Assembly: GCA_031288035.1 (NCBI GenBank)
Contig: JAITSG010000032.1
Span: 1 to 5,726 of the forward strand
DNA: 5,726 nucleotides
Reading direction: 5' to 3'
Origin: Rickettsiales bacterium
Lineage (GTDB): Bacteria > Pseudomonadota > Alphaproteobacteria > Rs-D84 > CACZYB01
Part shown: positions 1 to 5,131 of the stretch, one piece after another
How the letters are laid out: every line of letters begins with the position of its first letter
Position numbering within the stretch: position 1 is the stretch's first letter
Translations under genes and position numbers: made by a program
The notes under the pieces: model-generated
Told to the model about the DNA's origin: nothing
Databases searched by the model: none
The model's input: only the letters and a program-made list of their open reading frames with translations

Positions 1-1584
1 GCCGTTCCGGAGGAATCGGCGGGGAGCGGTTACGGCCTGTATCTGTCGAGCCTGGTCGCGGACGCCCGCGGGGATTTTTTCTACCTCGTCGGCAATTACG
101 GCAGGGCGGTCAAGAACAAGGCGGGCGACGACTTCCTCAATCGGCTTTATATAAGAGAGGACATCAACGGCGACAAGCAGGGCGCTCTCAGGAAAGCGAA
201 GTCCGCCCGCGCGCCGGAGCGGGCCGCCGCATCCATATACGTCGCATCGCGCGAGCTTGCTTCCGGCAGGATAAGGGAGGCTCTTTCCGCCCTGGGCGGA
301 ATCAATCCCGGCATAATAAGCGATATTCTGAAGTCCTGGCTCCTGATTTCGGACAAGAGGCCGAGGGAGGCCGCCCGGGCGCTCATGCGCCACATAGACC
401 CTCGTGACGCCTTCATTCCGGCCATGACAAGCCTGGCCCTGGTGTACGCCCAGACCGGCGGGCGGGAGAACGCCGACGTCATATACAAGACAGCCTTGCG
501 CTATCGGCTGGATCCGCTGGACCTGGAGCAGATAGCCGCGTTTTACGGCCCGGCCGAATCGCCGGGGATTCTGGAGGCGCACTATAAGGACTATCCGTCC
601 GAGTCCCTGGCCGACCTTCTGTCCGCAATGAAAAAGGGGTACAGGCCCGCGGCCGCCGACACGCCGCAAAAGGGGTTTGCGCTGTCGCTTTTGAAGATAT
701 CCAACAGCATACTGAACGCCGGCGATGATTCTCTTTACGACAACGCTTTTCTTTACGCCAACCAGGCCCTGGCCCTGTGGCCCGGGTTTTACGCCGCGAA
801 TCTGGCTCGCGCCAGGATATTCCTGGCCTCCAACCGCGGCGCGGACTTTGCGGCCGAGATTGCCATGATTCCCGAGGGCAGCTGGCTTTTCGGCGCGGCG
901 CGGATAATGAAGGCTAACTATTGCATGTCGCGCGGCGAAACCCGCCTGGGGATAGAGGCCTACGAGGACGCTATAGAATCCAATCCGGCTCTTTTGGGGC
1001 CGTATCTGGCCATAGGCCGGCATTATTTTTCCAAGGGCGACAACAGGGAGGCCGTGAAAATTCTGTCCCTTGGAGCGGCCAGGGGAAAGGGCGCCGCGGC
1101 AAAGGCGTACATATTCTACCTGCGCTCTCTCGCCTACGAGCAAATGGACGATTTTGCGAACGCCTTGTCCGATCTGGAAAGGGCGGCGGCGCTCGCTCCG
1201 TCCGAGCCGGCGTTTTTGAACAGCTACGGCTACTTCCTGGTCGACCGCGGCGTCAATGTGGACAAGGGGACCAGGCTTATAGAAAAGGCTCTTCGCATGG
1301 ACAGGGACAATCCGAACTATGTCGACTCGTTCGGGTGGGCGCTTTTCAAGCAGGGAAACTTAAAGGACGCGGCCCTGCTTCTCCAGTATGCGAAGCTCCT
1401 CAACCCGACCAACGCCGTGATATGCGACCATCTGGCGAGCGTCTATTGGATGCAGGGGCGCGAAGCCGAGGCCAGGTTCGAATGGAACAAGGCCCTGCAT
1501 TATTACAAGGATTCGGACAAATTCGAGAACCTCACCCCGTCCATGATCAGGGAGCGGCTGGAAAACGGCTATGAGAAAAAGTAA
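1..1584 (+). CDS. TPR-repeat protein, 5' end missing
   Basis: The frame is open from the first base of the window to TAA at 1582-1584, giving 527 residues, so the start lies upstream. A Met at 385 is internal: the upstream codons show the same AGG/ATA-rich style, and the translated part (YLSSLVADARGDFFYLVGNYGRAV) resembles the first helices of this family. Window residues about 328-500 contain at least five TPR-like helical pairs. The most recognisable are NSYGYFLVDRGVN (about 407-419), YVDSFGWALFKQGN and DHLASVYWMQGREAEARF (about 476-493). This order matches a large TPR family widespread in Alphaproteobacteria. TPRs form a superhelical protein-binding scaffold; the partner here is unknown. 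Whether a signal peptide exists cannot be seen. The stop is overlapped by the next gene, suggesting an operon. The family call is fairly sure; the cellular role is not known. Confidence 0.85.
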   Translation, partial: AVPEESAGSGYGLYLSSLVADARGDFFYLVGNYGRAVKNKAGDDFLNRLYIREDINGDKQGALRKAKSARAPERAAASIYVASRELASGRIREALSALGGINPGIISDILKSWLLISDKRPREAARALMRHIDPRDAFIPAMTSLALVYAQTGGRENADVIYKTALRYRLDPLDLEQIAAFYGPAESPGILEAHYKDYPSESLADLLSAMKKGYRPAAADTPQKGFALSLLKISNSILNAGDDSLYDNAFLYANQALALWPGFYAANLARARIFLASNRGADFAAEIAMIPEGSWLFGAARIMKANYCMSRGETRLGIEAYEDAIESNPALLGPYLAIGRHYFSKGDNREAVKILSLGAARGKGAAAKAYIFYLRSLAYEQMDDFANALSDLERAAALAPSEPAFLNSYGYFLVDRGVNVDKGTRLIEKALRMDRDNPNYVDSFGWALFKQGNLKDAALLLQYAKLLNPTNAVICDHLASVYWMQGREAEARFEWNKALHYYKDSDKFENLTPSMIRERLENGYEKK

Positions 1585-2272
1585 TGCGTCCGGCAAGGAC
1601 GAAAAAATCCGGCTGGAATCACCGAATCTGAAATACAGGGAGACTTATCTCGACGCCGTGGCAGAGTTCGCGGAGCGTGCGGACCCGAAGAATTCCACGG
1701 AGGCTCATTATAAAAAAATCACCGCCGAAAATTTCGACGCAATGGTCGCCAAGCGCTTGAGGGAAATGACCGAGCCAGACGAGGGCAGGGTGCCCGCGAC
1801 CACGTTTTGGATCATGCGTGGCGATCGGTATGTCGGGCGCATACAGCTGCGCCACAACCTGAACGGCGGCATCCTGGCCAACTATGGCGGGCATATAGGA
1901 TACGACATCCGGCCTAGCGAACGGGGCAGGGGCCATTCGAAGGCCGCGCTTCGTTTGTGTTTGGCCGAGGCAAAGAAGATAGGTCTGCCGGAAATATTCA
2001 TAACCTGCCTGGATTGGAACGAGCCATCGCACAGGACCATCCTAGGGGCCGTGAGGGAATACGGCGGCCGGGAGGCGGAGCCCTATGCCGATCCAGAAAC
2101 CGGCGGCCGTTTCCTGCGGTTTTGGATAAACACAGGGAAGAAAAGGACGCTGCCCAAAAGGCCGCGCGAGGATCGCGGGCCCGAAGGCGGGGCAAGAAAA
2201 AAGGAACCCGAAGCCGGCCGAATCGCGCGTGTTGCAGCTCGCGCCTGTAATGGCGTCCCGGCCGAAAAATAA
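1571..2272 (+). CDS. GNAT-family N-acetyltransferase
   Basis: This 233-residue protein resembles predicted acetyltransferases of the COG3981 / Acetyltransf_3 type. Residues about 77-95 (TTFWIMRGDRYVGRIQLRH) form the central beta strands. GGHIGYDIRPSERGRGHS (about 106-123) carries the acetyl-CoA pyrophosphate-binding loop R118-x-x-G121-x-S123, a form of the RxxGxG/A motif with Ser last. The TCLDWNEPSHRTI stretch (145-157) with N150 is the second conserved GNAT motif. The substrate cannot be deduced. ATG 1571 gives a 14-nt overlap with the TPR stop; no strong Shine-Dalgarno is visible (a weak GGAAAA lies at about 1560), so translational coupling is likely. After residue about 189 the protein continues with some 45 Lys/Arg/Pro/Gly-rich residues with no GNAT character; the family usually ends near there. 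Isoleucine codons are about half ATC, unlike thrS. Confidence 0.85.
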   Translation: MRKSNASGKDEKIRLESPNLKYRETYLDAVAEFAERADPKNSTEAHYKKITAENFDAMVAKRLREMTEPDEGRVPATTFWIMRGDRYVGRIQLRHNLNGGILANYGGHIGYDIRPSERGRGHSKAALRLCLAEAKKIGLPEIFITCLDWNEPSHRTILGAVREYGGREAEPYADPETGGRFLRFWINTGKKRTLPKRPREDRGPEGGARKKEPEAGRIARVAARACNGVPAEK

Positions 2273-2290
2273 AAAACGGATGCCGGACGC
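2253..2290 (+). other. Stem-loop enclosing the GNAT stop codon
   Basis: GCGTCC-C-GGC (2253-2262) can pair with GCCGGACGC (2282-2290), a 9-bp stem with one bulged C. The 19-nt A-rich loop contains the GNAT TAA (2270-2272). No T-run follows, so it is not a standard intrinsic terminator. It may protect the 3' end of the TPR-GNAT transcript or act with Rho; that is inference. Confidence 0.4.
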
Positions 2291-2310
2291 TCAAGAAACC
2301 CAATAAGGCC

Positions 2311-2616
2311 TCACTTCCCCGCCTCCCCGATTTTAGCCTCCATTTCTTCCCTTATCTTCCTGACCTGGTCGTCCCTGTCGGCCCTGATGTTGGCTAGCTT
2401 TTCTTTCTCGTCCGCCCTGGCCTCCGTTATCCTGCCGTTTGCGCTTTCCTCGGCCTCTCTGATTTTTTCCATGGCCGCCGCCTTTGTTTTCCTTATCCTG
2501 GCGTGCGCGTTCTCCCTTATTTTCGCAGCTTTTGGCGAGGCCGCCCCGGCCTCGCCGCCCCGCGCCCTGATCGAGGCTAGGCACAGGGCCGCGCTCGCTC
2601 GGCCGGATGTCGTAGC
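2311..2616 (-). pseudogene. Charged helical (coiled-coil-like) gene fragment
   Basis: On the minus strand a frame is open for 101 codons, from just after a TAA (2619-2617) to TGA (2313-2311). The last 70 or so residues are rich in Lys, Arg, Glu and Ala, with runs such as IREAEESANGRITEARADEK and NIRADRDDQVRKIREEM, as expected for a long amphipathic helix or coiled coil. The codon style (many AGG, several ATA) matches the real genes here, which favours this strand over the hydrophobic frame opposite. No good start exists at the beginning. The only ATG, at 2472, has AAAGG eight bases before it and would give a 53-residue protein at 2472-2311. It is either a small intact gene or the 3' remnant of a longer one. 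I do not recognise the family; such composition is not diagnostic. Confidence 0.4.
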
Positions 2617-2626
2617 TTATGCGCCC
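2588..2626 (-). pseudogene. Remnant of a second GNAT acetyltransferase
   Basis: Read on the minus strand, bases 2626-2588 encode GRISYDIRPSERG. Compare GHIGYDIRPSERG in the intact GNAT gene upstream (1889-1927). Over the last nine codons 24 of 27 bases agree, and all three differences are at third codon positions and silent. Similarity stops right after this motif. The stretch corresponds to the acetyl-CoA-binding loop. This is best explained as a scrap of a paralogous or transferred GNAT gene; a mobile short repeat or gene conversion are alternatives. It lies in a different frame from the adjacent charged helical fragment. Confidence 0.45.
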
Positions 2627-2682
2627 CTGTGGTCTTCCGACCACGGGCAAACCAAGCCTTATTGAGCCGTCCGACTTTGCAC

Positions 2683-2710
2683 TTGCTTTTCCCCTGCCGC
2701 TTGTTATAAT
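2683..2710 (+). promoter_or_regulatory. Promoter of the thrS leader
   Basis: A perfect TATAAT box lies at 2705-2710, with TTGCTT at 2683-2688 and a 16-nt spacer. The flanking CTTGCTTTT is shared with the promoter upstream of pal. Transcription would be expected to start about six to seven bases after the -10 box, near A2717. That leaves about 195 nt of leader before thrS. Confidence 0.7.
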
Positions 2711-2716
2711 AGGCGC

Positions 2717-2770
2717 ATGTCGAGGCTTTTTGCATCGTTCTTCTCCACTACGACCCCTGCGGGGGTATAG
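2717..2770 (+). CDS. Putative threonine-rich leader peptide of thrS
   Basis: A 17-codon ORF runs from ATG 2717 to TAG 2768-2770 and encodes MSRLFASFFSTTTPAGV. Codons 11-13 are three consecutive threonines (ACT ACG ACC, 2747-2755), each a different codon, followed by proline. The ATG falls at or next to the expected transcription start, so it would be translated from a leaderless or nearly leaderless 5' end; there is no room for a Shine-Dalgarno. The Thr codons lie in the 5' arm of a hairpin (2746-2772) and the stop codon in its 3' arm. By analogy with amino-acid biosynthesis attenuators and pheM-pheST, ribosome stalling at Thr codons when charged tRNA-Thr is scarce could alter leader folding and raise thrS expression. 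It might also be a chance ORF; three Thr codons in a row in such a short frame just upstream of thrS make that less likely. Confidence 0.5.
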   Translation: MSRLFASFFSTTTPAGV

Positions 2771-2787
2771 TGTCCATTGCCTTTTTT
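2746..2787 (+). promoter_or_regulatory. Leader hairpin and T-run (attenuator-like)
   Basis: CACTA (2746-2750) pairs with TAGTG (2768-2772), and ACCCC (2753-2757) pairs with GGGGT (2762-2766) around the loop TGCG, with a small CG/A internal loop. Six T residues follow at 2782-2787, but nine bases intervene, so this is not a textbook intrinsic terminator. It could be a pause hairpin or part of an RNA switch coupled to translation of the leader ORF it overlaps. Confidence 0.4.
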
Positions 2788-2846
2788 CGTAAGGCGCATA
2801 TTATTGCAGGTTGCATGAAGGCGGGAGGCGGGCTTGCCGCGCGTTC

Positions 2847-2904
2847 CGCCGGCTAAACTACCAAGGCTCCGGCGCATTGCCGCGGGGCCGGAAAAATGGA
2901 AGGA
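2847..2904 (+). promoter_or_regulatory. thrS leader: competing helices and ribosome site
   Basis: CGCCGG (2847-2852) can pair with CCGGCG (2869-2874). The same CCGGC (2869-2873) can instead pair with GCCGG (2887-2891), so the two helices exclude each other. The Shine-Dalgarno AAGGA is at 2900-2904, seven bases before ATG 2912. The second helix ends nine bases before it. TCCATT (2773-2778), just after the leader ORF, could also pair with AATGGA (2895-2900), touching the ribosome site. The arrangement allows translational control but does not prove it. Confidence 0.35.
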
Positions 2905-2911
2905 AAATATT

Positions 2912-4633
2912 ATGGTTGATTTGGAAGTGTTGCGTCATTCGTACGCCCACATAATGGCCGAAGCCGTATCCGAGCTCTATCCCGGCGCTAAGCTGGCCAT
3001 AGGCCCGGCGGTCGAGGACGGGTTCTATTACGACATGGATCTGGACAGGAGGCTTTCTCCGGACGATTTGCCGAAGATAGAGGAGAGGATGCGCGAAATA
3101 ATCGCGCGCGCCGAGCCGATCCTCCGCGAGGAAATGACAATAGCCGAGGCGAAAAAGAGGTTCGCCGGCAATCCGTACAAGCTCGAGATACTGGACGGGA
3201 TAGAAGGCGAAAAGGTCTCCGTGTATTCGCAGGGGAAGTTTTCCGACCTCTGCCGCGGCCCGCACATAAAAAGCACGGCCGAGGCCGACCCGGGCGCTTT
3301 CAGGCTTGTTCGCCTTGCCGGGGCCTATTGGCGCGGGGATAGCAAGAATAAGATGCTCCAGCGCGTGTACGGCTTCGCGTTCGGGACTAAGGCGGAGCTT
3401 GACGCGCATCTAAGGATGCTTGAGGAGGCGGAGAAGCGCGACCACAGGAAGCTCGGCGCCGCCATGGATTTGTTCCATTTCGAGCCCGAGTATGCGCCCG
3501 GCGTCGCGTTCTGGCATCCGAATGGATGGACGCTGGTGCAGGCCATGATATCGTATCTTCGTAAAAAGCAGGCCGCGGCCGGGTACGTCGAGGTGTCCAC
3601 GCCCCAGATGATGAACCGCGTCCTTTGGGAAACCAGCGGGCATTGGGACAAGTACCGCGAGAACATGTTTACCGCGAGGGCCGAGGGCGAGGATATGGAG
3701 TACGCCGTCCGCCCCATGAACTGCCCCGGCGGGATACTGATATACAAGCATGCGGTGAGGAGCTATCGCGAGCTTCCTGTCCGCATGGCCGAGTTCGGGG
3801 TGGTGGACCGGTTTGAATCGTCCGGTTCTCTCATGGGGCTTTTGCGCACGCGCGAATTCATGCAGGACGACGCGCACATATTCTGCGCGCCCGATCAGCT
3901 GGAGGCCGAATGCCTGGCCGTAGTCCGGCTCATCATGGATATATATAGGGATTTCGGATTTGAAAAGGTCCGCATAAAGCTCTCCACCCGGCCGGAAAAG
4001 CGCTTGGGCTCGGACGAGCGCTGGGATGTCCTTGAGAAGACCCTCTCCGGCGCGCTGGAGCACGGCGGATATGGATACGAGGTTTTTCCGGGCGAGGGCG
4101 CCTTCTACGGCCCGAAGCTCGAGTTCGTCTTGAAGGACGCCATAGGCCGCGACTGGCAGGCCGGGACGCTTCAGGTCGACATGAATCTGCCGGAGCGTTT
4201 CGGCATGGAATACATAGGCCCGGACGGCAGGCCGCATACGCCCGTGATGCTCCACCGCGCGCTGTTCGGCGGGATAGGGCGCTTTATAGGCGTCCTGCTC
4301 GAAAGCACGGCCGGCAGGCTTCCGCTGTGGCTCTCGCCGGTGCAGGTGGTGCTGGCGACCGTGACCGAGGGCGCGAACGCATATGCCTCCGATGTCAAGG
4401 CCCGGCTGGAATCCGCGGGCGTGCGCGTTCAGGCGGATTTGTCCGGGGAGAAGATAGGGGCGAAGATCCGTCTGCATTCCGAGGCCAAGGTGCCGATTAT
4501 CGCCGTCATAGGGGCCAGGGAGTCCGAATCGGGCACCCTCGTCCTGCGCAGGCTCGGATCCGATGGGCAGGAGGAGGTTTCCGTCGACTCTCTGATAGGC
4601 ATGGTAAAGGCGGCCGGGCCGGCCGGTTCGTAG
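2912..4633 (+). CDS. thrS: Threonyl-tRNA synthetase, TGS-less short form
   Basis: Cytoplasmic class II aminoacyl-tRNA synthetase that joins threonine to tRNA-Thr using ATP. It has 573 residues from ATG 2912 (AAGGA at seven bases), against about 640 for the E. coli enzyme; the N-terminal TGS domain is absent. The protein begins directly with the editing domain: H9-x-x-x-H13 (RHSYAH) and C114RGPH118 supply the residues that clear mischarged Ser-tRNA-Thr. The catalytic core holds zinc ligands C271 (PMNCPGG), H322 (QDDAHIFC) and H448 (VMLHRALFGG), with the same spacing as E. coli C334, H385 and H511, and motif 2 Arg R300 (DRFESSGSL). Residues about 460-565 are the anticodon-binding domain (EKIGAKIRLHSEAKVPIIAVIG). 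Oddities are CPGG where CPGH is usual, and RFE instead of RNE in motif 2. A TTG at 2834 would add 26 non-TGS residues and is not preferred. The gene is preceded by its own promoter and a Thr-rich leader ORF. Confidence 0.96.
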   Translation: MVDLEVLRHSYAHIMAEAVSELYPGAKLAIGPAVEDGFYYDMDLDRRLSPDDLPKIEERMREIIARAEPILREEMTIAEAKKRFAGNPYKLEILDGIEGEKVSVYSQGKFSDLCRGPHIKSTAEADPGAFRLVRLAGAYWRGDSKNKMLQRVYGFAFGTKAELDAHLRMLEEAEKRDHRKLGAAMDLFHFEPEYAPGVAFWHPNGWTLVQAMISYLRKKQAAAGYVEVSTPQMMNRVLWETSGHWDKYRENMFTARAEGEDMEYAVRPMNCPGGILIYKHAVRSYRELPVRMAEFGVVDRFESSGSLMGLLRTREFMQDDAHIFCAPDQLEAECLAVVRLIMDIYRDFGFEKVRIKLSTRPEKRLGSDERWDVLEKTLSGALEHGGYGYEVFPGEGAFYGPKLEFVLKDAIGRDWQAGTLQVDMNLPERFGMEYIGPDGRPHTPVMLHRALFGGIGRFIGVLLESTAGRLPLWLSPVQVVLATVTEGANAYASDVKARLESAGVRVQADLSGEKIGAKIRLHSEAKVPIIAVIGARESESGTLVLRRLGSDGQEEVSVDSLIGMVKAAGPAGS

Positions 4634-5061
4634 GAATCCGTGCGGGCATGCTCGCCGGGACGTTCCCAGGTCCGGCCCGGAAACCCGAGGCAGGAATATT
4701 GCATAATATTCCGGAATGCCGCTATGCCCTTGATTTTCATGCCGGCAAATGGTGCAATAGGCCTTGCATCGACTAAAGGTAGCCAAGGTTTTTTACAATA
4801 GATCAGGCAAATAGGACTTTCCACGATTGCTGTATGAAATTCGGAGATCCTGCAAAATGCTCGAACCCGGAAAACGCGCAGAAAAAGAATACCGGCCAGA
4901 AACAAAATACAATAAGACGCAGGTGATGTGTTTCGCTGTTTTATGGGCAGGGTGGCGATTTTCCACCCTCTTCCTCCTCGATGATAAAAAGGCCGCATAG
5001 GGTCAAAACCGCGTTTAATAGCACGGCCCGGCGGGGCCGCGCAAGGTAAAATATTTTCCTC
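4634..5061. other. Intergenic region with several hairpins, no clear gene
   Basis: Some 430 bases, visibly richer in A+T than the flanking genes, separate thrS from the pal promoter. I find no convincing protein gene or tRNA. Inverted repeats present are GGAATATT/AATATTCC at 4693-4712 (8 bp, loop GCAT), AGGGTGG/CCACCCT at 4949-4969 (7 bp, loop CGATTTT) and CGGCCC/GGGCCG at 5024-5039 (6 bp, loop GGCG, extendable by two pairs across a mismatch). None of these is followed at once by a T-run. A 30-codon ORF at 4834-4926 lacks a ribosome site. The region may hold a small RNA or degraded sequence, but nothing seen proves either. Confidence 0.5.
4762..4794 (+). terminator. Possible intrinsic terminator of thrS
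   Basis: CCTTG (4762-4766) pairs with CAAGG (4784-4788), immediately followed by TTTTTT (4789-4794). Inside, CTA (4773-4775) can pair with TAG (4780-4782). The stem is short and interrupted, and it lies about 130 bases after the thrS stop, so it is a weak candidate. It is the only stem plus T-run found downstream of thrS and before pal. Confidence 0.4.
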
Positions 5062-5091
5062 TTGCTTTTTTTATGTCAACCGCCGTATAAT
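5062..5091 (+). promoter_or_regulatory. Promoter of pal
   Basis: TTGCTT at 5062-5067 and a perfect TATAAT at 5086-5091 are separated by 18 bases. The -35 region CTTGCTTTT is identical to that of the thrS leader promoter. The expected start near 5098 gives a 5' untranslated region of about 34 bases. The ribosome site AAAGGA is at 5120-5125, six bases before the pal ATG. Strong consensus elements fit an abundant envelope protein. Confidence 0.75.
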
Positions 5092-5131
5092 GCCTATGAA
5101 TTGACTTCAACCGCTAACGAAAGGAAAAAAA

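Larger units (their letters stand above)
2301..2664. repeat. 364-bp segment bounded by 9-bp inverted repeats
   Basis: CAATAAGGC at 2301-2309 is the exact inverse of GCCTTATTG at 2656-2664. Between them lie two minus-strand fragments described separately: a charged helical frame and a GNAT-like remnant. The repeats could be the ends of a small non-autonomous or invertible element, or a chance match. No transposase, no obvious target-site duplication and no attachment site are visible. The segment fills the gap between the GNAT gene and the thrS promoter and contains no convincing plus-strand gene. Confidence 0.35.

Noticed and set aside
921..1574. Second plus-strand ORF of 217 codons inside the TPR gene
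   Set aside because: It is a +2-frame shadow with Arg/Gly-rich random composition; the TPR frame is clearly the coding one.
2387..2665. Plus-strand 92-codon ORF encoding a hydrophobic, membrane-like protein
   Set aside because: It is antisense to the charged helical frame. Lys/Glu/Arg codons read backwards give Leu/Phe/Ser. It has no ATA codons and no ribosome site, unlike the real genes here.
2711..2799. Direct repeat AGGCGCAT at 2711-2718 and 2792-2799
   Set aside because: Eight bases in G+C-rich DNA is within chance, and no associated structure was found.
2834..2911. Upstream TTG start extending ThrRS by 26 residues
   Set aside because: The extension does not resemble a TGS domain, and ATG 2912 has a well-spaced AAGGA.
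2711..2911. T-box riboswitch in the thrS leader
   Set aside because: No T-box consensus (TGGNACCGCG-like) or specifier-loop architecture is visible, and T-boxes are mainly a Gram-positive device.
3410..4786. Long minus-strand ORF (458 codons) opposite thrS
   Set aside because: thrS is unmistakable on the plus strand with all catalytic residues; the opposite frame is an open shadow common in GC-rich DNA.
4859..4868. GGGTTCGAGC on the minus strand, resembling a tRNA T-loop
   Set aside because: The T-stem does not close, and no acceptor, D or anticodon arms can be drawn around it.
4834..4926. 30-codon ORF MKFGDPAKCSNPENAQKKN...
   Set aside because: There is no Shine-Dalgarno or promoter and nothing recognisable; short ORFs like this are expected by chance.
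4429..4998. Minus-strand 189-codon ORF spanning the end of thrS and the intergenic region
   Set aside because: About a third lies antisense to thrS, there is no recognisable motif, and the rest follows random composition.
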